The notes: generated by a model from the letters alone, not told the origin. A stretch of 41,986 nt of DNA from Ruminococcus sp. (GCA_014799785.1 JAAVHI010000035.1:60305-102290), one strand, 5' to 3'. Shown: positions 7,156 through 15,751, counted from the first letter of the stretch. Program-made: numbers and translations.

Positions 7156-8085
7156 ATGAAATTAAAAAGGACTGTCGGTACGGGGAAAATATTCTGGTAT
7201 TCCTGCGGCGCGGTGCTCGCTCTTGCGGGAGTTGTATGGCTTATCATAAACGGAGTATACGCCGTATATATCTCAGGTGAAGAACCTGATTGGGACATAT
7301 TATATAGATATACAAGCGCAGCGGATATTGCAACACCTTGGCTGCTTATAGTAGCGTCTATGGCGATATGTTACCGCTATATGAAAATGTGCAGCGCAAA
7401 CAGTGTTTCGTATAAAAAGCAGACGGCGGTGTTTTTCTTGCTGTCGATATTTGTTTCAACGGTATTTGCAGCGGCTGACCTGCTGTTTACAAAGCTTGTT
7501 CTGCAGCCGCTTTACGGCGGTATCATAGTGACACGGTTTGAGAAAGAAAGTACTTACTTTAAATCTATTATATATTATTATGTATGGTCGTTTGGAGAAG
7601 ATGTTCCGCAGACGCTCTCTCCGTATACAATGAATACCATACTGCTGCTCTTCGCGCTTATGGCAGTATATTATTACTGCTTTTTCCTTGCAGGCTGTTA
7701 TATTGTTTGGTGCTTCAGACATGGTGGCAAGAAAATACATATATACTATGTTGTTATAACAGTGCTTGGAATTATTGCTTTTTTTGCTGCTTCTGAATGG
7801 GGATCTCTTATAGATACGGCTTGGGATATTCTTCTGGCGCTTTTTGTTGTGGTTATAATTGTTGTGAACGTTTTAACTAATCCTGTTGTATTTTTGTATG
7901 CTTTTCCGTATCTGGTATTAGGGGACATTGAAACAATTATAGTCGGTTTTATTATAATGACTGTATTTGTTTTTATAACTATACTGAGTATTAAAATTCT
8001 CGGTTCAGAACAATTTCCGAGAAAAAAACAACTCATAAATTACAATGCACAAAATAGCTTCAAAGAGGGAGGAACAAGTCAATGA
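7156..8085 (+). CDS. Multi-pass membrane protein, putative ABC permease subunit
   Basis: A 309-residue integral membrane protein with about seven hydrophobic helices (near residues 12-40, 58-75, 86-108, 160-185, 195-215, 223-245 and 255-285) and an extracytoplasmic loop rich in Tyr between the third and fourth. No sequence family is recognised. Its place directly after the ATPase and before a second membrane protein suggests a permease component. The ribosome binding site GGAAGGGG precedes ATG 7156, and the stop overlaps the next start (ATGA). The second half of the gene is visibly more A/T-rich than its neighbours, which may reflect its hydrophobic composition or a faster-evolving history. 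Confidence 0.7.
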   Translation: MKLKRTVGTGKIFWYSCGAVLALAGVVWLIINGVYAVYISGEEPDWDILYRYTSAADIATPWLLIVASMAICYRYMKMCSANSVSYKKQTAVFFLLSIFVSTVFAAADLLFTKLVLQPLYGGIIVTRFEKESTYFKSIIYYYVWSFGEDVPQTLSPYTMNTILLLFALMAVYYYCFFLAGCYIVWCFRHGGKKIHIYYVVITVLGIIAFFAASEWGSLIDTAWDILLALFVVVIIVVNVLTNPVVFLYAFPYLVLGDIETIIVGFIIMTVFVFITILSIKILGSEQFPRKKQLINYNAQNSFKEGGTSQ

Positions 8086-8792
8086 CCGACAGATTAAGAA
8101 GCACAATTTCATGCTCGCTGCTTCTTGCGAGAAAATATATTATTATCCTGCTTGCGGTTGAGCTTCTTACAGCGGCGGCGCTGTACATATCAAGAGACAG
8201 CTTTGATTTTGCGGTGGGAACCGATATGCTGCCTCTGCTTTTGACAATGCTTTCGGGTATATCCTTTTTCGAGCGGCACAACGCTTTCTGTACGGCGAAC
8301 GCTGTGTCAAGAAGAAACAGGGTAATATCCGCAGGGGTGACTTCCGCGGTGATATGCCTGCTTGTATCGGTAATCAACTGTATTGCATGGGGTATCAGCA
8401 CCGATCTGTGGATATCAGCTGCGGAGCTTATTCGGACGGTGGCTCATATGCGAATGATGTCCGGCGGAAATATTCCCGCAGATATCATAGAATTATTCTT
8501 TTTCGCGGAAGCGTTGTTTTTCCTCGGCTATTTTCTCGGCGGACTGCGTTATACCATAGGAAATACACTTACCATGATAATTCTTGCCGTCCTTGCGGCA
8601 GTTATGACGGGGAGCATTTTCCTTGAGGAGACAATGAATTTTACTCCCGCAATGGCGGTGCTGTATATTCCCGCGCTTATGCAGAGGAGCATTTTTACCG
8701 CCATACTTTTGAGCATAATTTTTGCGGTGGCGTTTTTTGTGCTTTCAATAAAGCTTTCCGAGGTAACGGTGGAAAAAAGGAGGGGCGGCTGA
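8082..8792 (+). CDS. Six-helix membrane protein, putative ABC permease subunit
   Basis: A 236-residue protein with about six hydrophobic helices and short loops, ending in a basic cytoplasmic tail (VEKRRGG). The N-terminal pattern of helix, loop and FFERHNAF resembles ABC-2/YtrC-D-type permeases. Assignment rests mainly on operon position. It starts inside the end of the previous gene by a 4-base overlap with GAGGGAGGA as ribosome binding site. The next gene begins 2 bases after its stop. The tight packing implies the five proteins from gntR onward are made together. Confidence 0.7.
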   Translation: MTDRLRSTISCSLLLARKYIIILLAVELLTAAALYISRDSFDFAVGTDMLPLLLTMLSGISFFERHNAFCTANAVSRRNRVISAGVTSAVICLLVSVINCIAWGISTDLWISAAELIRTVAHMRMMSGGNIPADIIELFFFAEALFFLGYFLGGLRYTIGNTLTMIILAVLAAVMTGSIFLEETMNFTPAMAVLYIPALMQRSIFTAILLSIIFAVAFFVLSIKLSEVTVEKRRGG

Positions 8793-8793
8793 T

Positions 8794-9495
8794 ATGAAAA
8801 AGAAATTATTTTCGGTATTCCTTATGTGCGCAGTTTCGGCAATGCTTTTTTCCGGCTGCGGATACAAATACAAAAATGAGGACTGGACAGATAAAATAGA
8901 TACTTACTTTGACGGATTAAGGTCAAATGCTTCCGGAATGAAAAACATAGACAGAGCCCATAGGGAAGCCTTTGATTCCGTGTTCAATAATATTGAAATA
9001 TTCGGGGCAAGGCTTTGCGTTCCCATGAAAGTTTCCGAACTTCCCGATAAATTTGAACTGAGCGATTCATGGCCTGAATACATTCCTCTGTCCGAAGAAG
9101 AACCGAACGAAATAGAGTTGGACGGAGGTTTAAAAAGATATTCTCTGAAGCTGTATTATGACAGGGAAGTATGTGCTGCGGGTGTTTCCGTTATATGCAA
9201 AGAAAATCAAAGCATTGAAGAAGGAATTATCTACAAAATAGAATTAGGAGCATTGTATTTTCAGCCTATACTTTTTGGAGGAAAGATCGAGGAACGTTCA
9301 GATATTGACGAGATAAAGGAATTTCTCGGGGAGGGAAATGAGTTTTATGATGTAATTTATTCTGAATCAGAGTACTGTACTTTATTTTACACTGACGGAA
9401 ACAGGATAATCGAGCTTACGTACAGCATAAAAGGCGATGATATAAATTTTCTTTTGGGCGCTGTGAGAACATATAATAGCTATGGCAGTATCTGA
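8794..9495 (+). CDS. Lipoprotein of unknown function in the ABC operon
   Basis: A 233-residue secreted lipoprotein. Residues 1-22 form a lipoprotein signal peptide with lipobox FSGC, so the mature protein would be lipidated at the cysteine and anchored on the outer face of the membrane. The mature part is acidic, without recognised motifs. The ribosome binding site is AAAGGAGGGG inside the previous gene. As part of a GntR-controlled ABC operon it might be an accessory or sensor protein for the transporter, but it does not look like a classical solute-binding protein: it is short and lacks a two-lobe signature. Function is unassigned. Confidence 0.8.
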   Translation: MKKKLFSVFLMCAVSAMLFSGCGYKYKNEDWTDKIDTYFDGLRSNASGMKNIDRAHREAFDSVFNNIEIFGARLCVPMKVSELPDKFELSDSWPEYIPLSEEEPNEIELDGGLKRYSLKLYYDREVCAAGVSVICKENQSIEEGIIYKIELGALYFQPILFGGKIEERSDIDEIKEFLGEGNEFYDVIYSESEYCTLFYTDGNRIIELTYSIKGDDINFLLGAVRTYNSYGSI

Positions 9496-9512
9496 AATAA
9501 AGGGGTGGTATT

Positions 9513-10637
9513 GTGAAAGAAACGGTATATAAATTTTTTACCGCTGTATTGACAGTATTGATATTTTTCGGAATGCTCCACGCTATGAGCATTTTGTCCG
9601 ACCTTAACGATTATAATTACATAAAGAGAGCGGCTGAAAAAAATTCGGGGCTTGCCGCGGATGGACCTGATATCCCCGCTGTATCGGCAAAGGCTCCCGC
9701 CGAAGCAATGCGCACGGAGCCTGCTCCCATTACAGCCGAGGATCTTTCCTATATTTATATTGACGGGATAAAATTTGATTTTCCGTGTACACTTGCGGAT
9801 ATTCAGAAGCACTTTGAGACAAGAAAATACACGGGATATTATGACGAGAAAAACTCTGAATACAAGGGTACGGAAATACTTATAAAAAACGGTGTCGGAT
9901 CTTACAGAATAGGCTATACTTCCGATTCAATAAAGCCATTGCCCGAGGAATGTATTGTCACGTCGATAGGGATAAGCAGTTACAGTGAAAAATACTCTCC
10001 GCGGCTTACAGTGGCAGGTATGGATATTTATAATATCTCCGATAAGGAAATTCTGCGTCTTACAGCTCTTGACGGCAATGAATATCTTAAAAATAATTTA
10101 ATAACATATCCGCACGGAAATGACGGCTATATTTCGCTGAATTATATCTACAAGACAGTTGCATACTATAAAAAAGACAATCCCGAAGATATGAAAACAA
10201 TTGAAAAGATAAACCCGATCCTGATAAAAACCGAACTGCGCTTGCCCGATGGTTACGACATTGAGACCGTATCCGAGAACAAGGAGGAGCTACGGGAATT
10301 TGCTCTTGAATACTATGCCTATGACGAGAATGATACGTCACTGTTCTCCAACAACGAATATTGCAAAGAGGTCGAGGTAATGGTAAATGATATATATCTT
10401 ACAGCATATGAGTTCCTTGCAACGGTTCCCGATGGATACAATGCTTTATATTATGAGCTTACAGAGATCGAAAGTTTGAAAAAGTACGATGATAACTGGT
10501 ATGGTTATGATACAGGTTATCTGAAGGTAACCGCCAACTGCTATATTGAGGGATATGACGACCCGGCTAAGATGGATATGATATTAAAGGCAGGAGATAG
10601 GTTAGGAGATGCTCTGCTCATTCAAATAGATTTGTAA
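9513..10637 (+). CDS. Membrane-anchored protein of unknown function in the ABC operon
   Basis: A 374-residue protein with one N-terminal transmembrane helix (about residues 8-28) and a long extracytoplasmic part rich in Asp, Glu, Lys and Tyr. The start is GTG 9513 with AGGGGTGG upstream, 17 bases after the lipoprotein gene. I recognise no domain. The soluble part has several alternating strand-like stretches and a repeated 'YxxG/D' style typical of ruminococcal surface proteins. It is the last gene of the gntR operon. No clear terminator follows, and tex has its own promoter 32 bases downstream. Confidence 0.75.
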   Translation: MKETVYKFFTAVLTVLIFFGMLHAMSILSDLNDYNYIKRAAEKNSGLAADGPDIPAVSAKAPAEAMRTEPAPITAEDLSYIYIDGIKFDFPCTLADIQKHFETRKYTGYYDEKNSEYKGTEILIKNGVGSYRIGYTSDSIKPLPEECIVTSIGISSYSEKYSPRLTVAGMDIYNISDKEILRLTALDGNEYLKNNLITYPHGNDGYISLNYIYKTVAYYKKDNPEDMKTIEKINPILIKTELRLPDGYDIETVSENKEELREFALEYYAYDENDTSLFSNNEYCKEVEVMVNDIYLTAYEFLATVPDGYNALYYELTEIESLKKYDDNWYGYDTGYLKVTANCYIEGYDDPAKMDMILKAGDRLGDALLIQIDL

Positions 10638-10669
10638 CGCCGCCGCCGTGAAATTAGTACGGTATGGGC

Positions 10670-10698
10670 TTGAAATTTTGGAAATATTGTGCTATAAT
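10670..10698 (+). promoter_or_regulatory. SigA promoter of tex with extended -10
   Basis: TTGAAA (10670-10675), 17-bp spacer, TATAAT (10693-10698), preceded by TGC, giving an extended -10. Confidence 0.82.
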
Positions 10699-10730
10699 AT
10701 CAGAGTGGAAATTTATGTTTCCGCTCTGAT
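10699..10730. promoter_or_regulatory. 13-bp dyad overlapping the tex transcription start
   Basis: Arms ATCAGAGTGGAAA (10699-10711) and TTTCCGCTCTGAT (10718-10730) pair with one T-G mismatch across a 6-base loop. It starts immediately after the -10 box, so the predicted start point falls within the left arm. This favours an operator over an RNA hairpin. No T-run follows, so it is not a terminator. Confidence 0.5.
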
Positions 10731-10792
10731 TATGTTTATGGCAGTGCGTGCGCAGTTCTTTTGCGCCGCCTTATGCCGAAAGGGAGATTTTT

Positions 10793-12946
10793 TTGAATAT
10801 TAACGAGACACTTGCCAAGGAGTTCAAGCTCAGGCAGGAGCAGATCGACAACACCGTTACGCTTATCGACGACGGCAAAACAATACCGTTTATTGCCCGT
10901 TACCGCAAGGAGCTTACAGGCTCTCTGGACGACCAGATACTCCGCGAAATTTTTGACAGGCTGACCTATCTGCGCAACCTTGAAAAGCGCAAGGAGGAAG
11001 TCGCTGCGTCCATAACCGAGCAGGGCAAAATGACCGACGAGATCGCCGCCGCTATCGAAAAGGCAGCCGCCCTTGTTGAGGTGGAGGACATTTACCGTCC
11101 GTTCAAGCCCAAGCGCAAGACCCGCGGCTCTGTTGCAAGAGAGCGGGGACTTGAACCTCTTGCCGCTTTTATCATGGAACAGAACTTTTCCGCAGACCCC
11201 AACGCCGAAGCGGAAAGCTACATAGACTCCGAAAAGGACGTTCCCGACGTGGCGGCGGCTTTGCAGGGCGCAATGGATATTATTGCCGAGGATATTTCCG
11301 ACGACGCGGAGCTGCGCAAAGAGCTTCGTGCAATGATAACCCGCGAGGGTATGGTGTCCTCAAAGGCGGCAGACCCCGAAGAAGAAACGGTTTACTCCAA
11401 CTACTACGATTTTTCCGAGCCTGTGTTCAGAATGGCGGGACACCGCGTTCTTGCCATTGACAGGGGAGAACGTGAGGACAAGCTTAAAGTTGGCATAATC
11501 GTTCCTGACGGCAGGGGCGAAAAATGCGTTACGGACAAGTATGTCAAGAACGATTCTCCCTGCGGAGAGCTTGTTAAAGCCGCCGCTGTTGACGGCTACG
11601 GACGGCTTATTTTCCCCTCGGTTGAGAGGGAAATCCGTGCAGACCTTACCTCGAAAGCCTGCGAAGCGGCGATCAAGGTGTTCGCTTCAAATCTGAGACA
11701 GCTTCTTATGCAGCCGCCTATCAAGGGACGTGTTGCTCTCGGTCTTGACCCCGGATACCGCACAGGCTGCAAGCTTGCAGTCGTTGACGGTACGGGAAAA
11801 GTCCTTGACACGGGCGTTGCCTATATTACCACAGGCGAGCAGCGCAAGATCGAGCAGGGTAAAGTACTGGTAAAAAATCTCATTCAGAAGCACGGCGTAT
11901 CCATTATCGCTATCGGAAACGGCACGGCTTCCCGCGAGTCGGAGGCGTTTGTTGCCGACCTTATAAAGGAGCTGCCCGAAAAGGTGTCCTATATGGTGGT
12001 ATCCGAGGCGGGAGCGTCGGTTTACTCGGCTTCAAAGCTGGCGGCGGAGGAGTTCCCCGAATATGACGTATCACTGCGAAGCGCGGTTTCCATTGCGCGC
12101 CGTATGCAGGACCCTCTTGCAGAGCTTGTCAAGATAGACCCGAAAGCTATCGGCGTTGGACAGTATCAGCACGATATGCCTAAAGCGCGTATGGACGAAG
12201 CTCTCACAGGCGTTGTCGAGGACTGCGTAAACACGGTTGGCGTTGACCTTAACACAGCTTCTCATTCGCTGCTGTCCTACATTTCGGGAGTAAGCTCCGC
12301 GGTTGCAAAGAATATTGTCGCTTACCGCGAGGAGAACGGCTCATTTACCGACAGGAAACAGCTTCTCAAGGTGGCGAAGCTTGGTCCTAAAGCTTTTGAG
12401 CAGTGCGCGGGCTTCCTGCGTGTACACGGAGGTAAAAATCCTTTGGACAACACTGCCGTTCACCCCGAAAGCTACGAGGCGGCGCAGAAGATAATCGACC
12501 GCTGCGGCTTCTCCATTGCCGACCTGAAAAACGGCGGTCTTGCGGAGATACCCGACGCGGCAAAGAAGATCGGCGTTTCAAAGATAGCCGACGACGCGGG
12601 AATAGGCGTTCCCACGGTCACGGATATCCTTAAAGAGCTTGCAAAGCCGGGTCGCGACCCGAGAGACGAGCTTCCTCCTCCGCTGCTGAGAAGCGGCGAC
12701 GTTATGGAGCTGAAAGACCTTAAACCCGGCATGGAGCTTATGGGAACGGTGCGGAATATCGTTGATTTCGGCTGTTTTGTGGATATAGGCGTCCATGAGG
12801 ACGGTTTGGTGCATATTTCCAGAATTTGCGACCGTTACATAAAGCACCCCCTTGAAGCCGTCAAGGTTGGCGAAGTTGTCAAGGTGAGAGTTCTTGACGT
12901 GGATATGAAGCGCAAGAGGATTTCCCTTACCATGCGTCTTGACTAA
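10793..12946 (+). CDS. tex: Tex-family S1 RNA-binding transcription accessory protein
   Basis: A 717-residue cytoplasmic nucleic-acid-binding protein. The helical Tex N-terminal domain covers about residues 1-190. A YqgF/RNase H-like domain begins near 316 (GLDPGYRTG). Helix-hairpin-helix repeats lie at about 480-560 and an S1 domain at about 646-717 (FGCFVDIG, EDGLVHIS). Tex proteins bind RNA and transcription complexes. The precise reaction is not settled. The start is taken as TTG 10793, preceded by AGGGAG (10781-10786) and giving MNINETLAKEFKL. The frame is open to a GTG at 10748, but that has no ribosome binding site. It has its own promoter with a dyad over the start point. Confidence 0.93.
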   Translation: MNINETLAKEFKLRQEQIDNTVTLIDDGKTIPFIARYRKELTGSLDDQILREIFDRLTYLRNLEKRKEEVAASITEQGKMTDEIAAAIEKAAALVEVEDIYRPFKPKRKTRGSVARERGLEPLAAFIMEQNFSADPNAEAESYIDSEKDVPDVAAALQGAMDIIAEDISDDAELRKELRAMITREGMVSSKAADPEEETVYSNYYDFSEPVFRMAGHRVLAIDRGEREDKLKVGIIVPDGRGEKCVTDKYVKNDSPCGELVKAAAVDGYGRLIFPSVEREIRADLTSKACEAAIKVFASNLRQLLMQPPIKGRVALGLDPGYRTGCKLAVVDGTGKVLDTGVAYITTGEQRKIEQGKVLVKNLIQKHGVSIIAIGNGTASRESEAFVADLIKELPEKVSYMVVSEAGASVYSASKLAAEEFPEYDVSLRSAVSIARRMQDPLAELVKIDPKAIGVGQYQHDMPKARMDEALTGVVEDCVNTVGVDLNTASHSLLSYISGVSSAVAKNIVAYREENGSFTDRKQLLKVAKLGPKAFEQCAGFLRVHGGKNPLDNTAVHPESYEAAQKIIDRCGFSIADLKNGGLAEIPDAAKKIGVSKIADDAGIGVPTVTDILKELAKPGRDPRDELPPPLLRSGDVMELKDLKPGMELMGTVRNIVDFGCFVDIGVHEDGLVHISRICDRYIKHPLEAVKVGEVVKVRVLDVDMKRKRISLTMRLD

Positions 12947-12964
12947 AATTTTCTACCAATTTGT

Positions 12965-13104
12965 CAAAATCCGGCGCGATGTTTGAAGCAAATTTATGCA
13001 CAATAACAGCGGCGGATTTTGCGGTGTTCCTGCTGAAAAATACATATGTGGAAAATGCTGAAAATAAATTCATTTGAGAAAAGAATGTTTTAGCATTTTC
13101 CACA
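12965..13104. repeat. Two long-arm inverted repeats between tex and the ECF S component
   Basis: In the 250-base gap after tex there are two perfect inverted repeats. The first is CAAAATCCG (12965-12973) / CGGATTTTG (13013-13021). The second is TGTGGAAAATGCT (13047-13059) / AGCATTTTCCACA (13092-13104), whose pairing can extend by about four more pairs inward. Neither is followed by a convincing T-run on either strand, so they are not standard terminators. Confidence 0.6.
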
Positions 13105-13137
13105 AATATTAACAGAATATTACAGCCCTCCGAGGAT

Positions 13138-13166
13138 TTGCTTATACCGTTTGACACGGGTATAAT
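13138..13166 (+). promoter_or_regulatory. Probable promoter with overlapping dyad, upstream of the ECF S component
   Basis: TTGCTT (13138-13143), 17-bp spacer, TATAAT (13161-13166). An inverted repeat TTATACC (13142-13148) / GGTATAA (13159-13165) covers the spacer and part of the -10. A repressor bound there would block RNA polymerase. Confidence 0.5.
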
Positions 13167-13196
13167 AAAAGCATAAATTCCAAGGGGGTACTTATA

Positions 13197-14006
13197 ATGA
13201 GTAACACAGTATCGCAGCAGCGAAGCAAAATTTACAGAATGGTTGCCGTAGGTCTTATGGCGGCTTTGGTATACGCGGGAAACTATATGTCCATTCCGCT
13301 TGCGAATGAGACCAGGATTCACATAGGCAATTCAATGTGTCTGCTTGCGGGACTTCTTTTCGGCGGCGTGAACGGCGGTCTTTCCTCGGGAATAGGCGGC
13401 GCGCTGTACGACCTGTTCAACCCGCTCTATACGCTTTCCGCGCCATATACGTTTTTCTCAAAGTTTGCCATGGGCTGGACAGCGGGAAAGCTGAACCGTT
13501 CGGGTATCAAAAGCGAGCTTGCGAAAGCGGTTACTGCCGCGATCACAGGACAGCTTGTCTACATTGTTTTGTATCTCGGAAAATCGCTTGTTACACAGCT
13601 TATTCTGGGAAATCCTTTCCAGACTGCGGCGGCTGTTATGCTGGAAAAAGCGGCGGCTTCCTTTACAAACGGAGCTATTGCCGTAGTTGTTTCGGTACCG
13701 CTTTATCTGGCGCTGAAAAAGGCTTTGCACGCTTCGGGCTTTGGAAGCATGATAGAAAGCAAGTCCGAAAGAAAGGGATATTTCAATCCGCTTACCACGG
13801 TGCTTACGGTTTTTGCCATTGTCGTTACCGCGGGATTTGCCATTCGTCTTTCTGCGGACGGAAAGATCAAGGACACGCAGGCTAAGAGAGAAGCCGCTTA
13901 TCAGCAGCAGATCGACGAGCTTACCGAAAAGCTTGATTATCTTTATGAAACTATGGGCGTTGAACCGCCTGTAAATACTGAGGAGGACGTTCAGGCGGAC
14001 GGCTGA
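13197..14006 (+). CDS. ECF-type vitamin/metabolite transporter S component with C-terminal extension
   Basis: Membrane substrate-binding (S) subunit of an energy-coupling-factor transporter. It has about six helices over residues 12-190, with the family-typical segments RIHIGNSMCLLAGLLFG and GGLSSGIGGALYDLF. S components capture a vitamin or related solute and are energised by a shared EcfA/A'/T module, which is not in this window. The substrate is not determined; the sequence is close to the riboflavin/HmpT-like branch, and no FMN or thiamine riboswitch precedes it. Unusually, a seventh hydrophobic helix (about 200-220) and a coiled-coil-like tail (about 222-269) follow the core; typical S components end near 180-200. 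ATG 13197 has AAGGGGGT upstream. Confidence 0.8.
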   Translation: MSNTVSQQRSKIYRMVAVGLMAALVYAGNYMSIPLANETRIHIGNSMCLLAGLLFGGVNGGLSSGIGGALYDLFNPLYTLSAPYTFFSKFAMGWTAGKLNRSGIKSELAKAVTAAITGQLVYIVLYLGKSLVTQLILGNPFQTAAAVMLEKAAASFTNGAIAVVVSVPLYLALKKALHASGFGSMIESKSERKGYFNPLTTVLTVFAIVVTAGFAIRLSADGKIKDTQAKREAAYQQQIDELTEKLDYLYETMGVEPPVNTEEDVQADG

Positions 14007-14018
14007 TAATTCCGTCGG

Positions 14019-14051
14019 TATTTCCTCCGAGGCACACTAAAAGGAGGAATA
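14019..14051 (+). promoter_or_regulatory. Hairpin that would sequester the GH26 Shine-Dalgarno
   Basis: TATTTCCTCC (14019-14028) can pair with GGAGGAATA (14043-14051) across a 14-base loop, with seven contiguous pairs (TTCCTCC/GGAGGAA). The right arm is the ribosome binding site of the mannanase gene, 2 bases before its ATG. The whole element fits in the 47-base gap after the ECF S gene. Confidence 0.5.
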
Positions 14052-14053
14052 CT

Positions 14054-15733
14054 ATGAAAGCAAGGAAGATCATTGCTCTTGCGGCGGCTTCCGCGTTTGC
14101 GGCGGCAATGCTTGCGGGCTGTACAAACGGTTCGGATGATAACGCTGACGTGGTTGGCAGCACCTCGGCTGAAGCTGCCGGAGACACTTCGGCTGCAGCC
14201 GATACCGCAGAGGATACTGCTCCTGCCGCGGAAAAACCTCAGTTCGAGCCGCTGAAAGTAATTTATGATGAGGTCAAGACCGAGTTCAACAACGATCTTG
14301 ATCTGTCTGACTATCCGCTGACGGCAAGCGAAATCCCCGCCGATTACGAGGCTGTTTTTGAAGCCGAAGCGGGAGAGTTTACGGGAAATACCGCAGCATA
14401 CGACAGTCCCGAGGCTTCGGGCGGAGCGGAGGTAAATGGTGTAAACAGTGAGGGTGACAGCCTTACTTTTGTCGTTGATATTGAATACGACGGCTTCTAC
14501 GACCTTAACTTTGTATCCAAAACAGGCAGCGGCAGGCGTGAGAATTATCTGTTCATAGACGACGAACAGGTTGGCACGATAATGTGTCTTAACTATTCCG
14601 GTTTTGATGACAGCATGATGAAAAACGTGTACCTTGCAAAGGGTACGCACAGAATTACCGTTAAGCCTTACTGGGGATATATCGATTACGACTGCTTAAA
14701 GCTTACTCCCAATACGACTATCAATTCGGACGCCTATACTGTTACTGCGCCCCTGTCCAATCCTAACGCGGACGAGAATACCCGTCGTCTGTACAAATTC
14801 CTGTGCGACATCTACGGCAAGTACAGCCTGACGGGGCAGTACGCCGACGACGGACGGACATCTACAGAGTATACACGTATAGCAAAGGAAACAGGCTCTC
14901 ATTTTGCAGTATTGGGCATGGATATGATGGGTTACAGCTCCGGTTCTGTGGCTTACGGAGGCAGTTCAAATACTATTGAGTTTGCTTACGACTGGTACAA
15001 CAACGGCGGCGGTATCGTTACACTTTGCTGGCACTGGCATTCTCCCGTTGATTATCAGGTAAACGACGAGCAGAACCCGTGGTACTCTTCATTCTACAAG
15101 GAGGCTTCCACGCTGGAGCTTGACAAGATAATGAACGGCGAGGACGAAAAGGGCTACGAGCTTCTTATGCAGGATATCGACAATATTTCCTACCAGCTTG
15201 AACGTCTGCGTGACGCGGGTGTACCCGTTCTGTGGAGACCTCTCCACGAGGCTTCGGGAGGCTGGTTCTGGTGGGGCGACTGTCAGCCGGAAAGTTATAT
15301 CAAGCTGTGGAATGTCATGTATGACAAGATGACCAACGAGCACAATCTGACAAATCTTATCTGGGTATGGAACGCTCAGGACGCGGACTGGTACCCCGGA
15401 GACGAGACGGTGGATATCGTTGCGACCGATATTTATGCGGGCAAGCAGGTGGATTCATGCTACAGCGGAAGCTTTGCTTATCTGGCGGAAATTCCCTCGG
15501 TGTCTAAGCTTGTTGCATTGTCCGAAAACGGCTGTGTAATGGATCCCGATAAAGTAATGCAGGGCAACAGCCGCTGGCTCTACTGGGGAACATGGAGCGA
15601 TCCCTTTACGCTCAGCAAGGGCGTTCTCAACGACGAGTACACCACAATGGAGACCCTCAACAAGGCGTATAACAGCGACCGCACCCTTACGCTGGAGGAG
15701 CTTCCCGACCTGAAAAATTATCCTCTCGACTGA
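14054..15733 (+). CDS. Lipoprotein beta-mannanase, GH26 with CBM35-like module
   Basis: A 559-residue extracellular lipoprotein that should hydrolyse beta-1,4-mannan at the cell surface. The signal peptide ends in lipobox LAGC (Cys23). An Ala/Glu/Thr-rich linker follows to about residue 65. A CBM35-like carbohydrate-binding module covers about 100-220 (starting VFEAEAGEFTG). The GH26 barrel covers about 240-555, with acid/base Glu399 in RPLHEASGGWFWWG and nucleophile Glu491 in LSENG. Both catalytic residues and the aromatic subsite residues are present, so the enzyme looks active. It lies 47 bases after the ECF S gene with no clear promoter of its own, and its ribosome binding site can be sequestered in a hairpin. 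A strong terminator follows. Confidence 0.92.
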   Translation: MKARKIIALAAASAFAAAMLAGCTNGSDDNADVVGSTSAEAAGDTSAAADTAEDTAPAAEKPQFEPLKVIYDEVKTEFNNDLDLSDYPLTASEIPADYEAVFEAEAGEFTGNTAAYDSPEASGGAEVNGVNSEGDSLTFVVDIEYDGFYDLNFVSKTGSGRRENYLFIDDEQVGTIMCLNYSGFDDSMMKNVYLAKGTHRITVKPYWGYIDYDCLKLTPNTTINSDAYTVTAPLSNPNADENTRRLYKFLCDIYGKYSLTGQYADDGRTSTEYTRIAKETGSHFAVLGMDMMGYSSGSVAYGGSSNTIEFAYDWYNNGGGIVTLCWHWHSPVDYQVNDEQNPWYSSFYKEASTLELDKIMNGEDEKGYELLMQDIDNISYQLERLRDAGVPVLWRPLHEASGGWFWWGDCQPESYIKLWNVMYDKMTNEHNLTNLIWVWNAQDADWYPGDETVDIVATDIYAGKQVDSCYSGSFAYLAEIPSVSKLVALSENGCVMDPDKVMQGNSRWLYWGTWSDPFTLSKGVLNDEYTTMETLNKAYNSDRTLTLEELPDLKNYPLD

Positions 15734-15751
15734 TCTAAGTACAGCTAAAAT

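Noticed and set aside
13151..13166. TTGACA followed by TATAAT
   Set aside because: The hexamers are only 4 bp apart, so they cannot form one promoter. TTGCTT at 13138 gives the correct 17-bp spacing instead.
12947..13196. FMN or thiamine riboswitch before the ECF S component
   Set aside because: None of the conserved riboswitch cores is visible. Only the two inverted repeats and a promoter are seen.
12927..13322. 131-residue reverse frame across the tex-ECF S gap
   Set aside because: It overlaps both flanking genes and lacks a ribosome binding site. Some stretches look protein-like, but the inverted repeats explain the sequence better.
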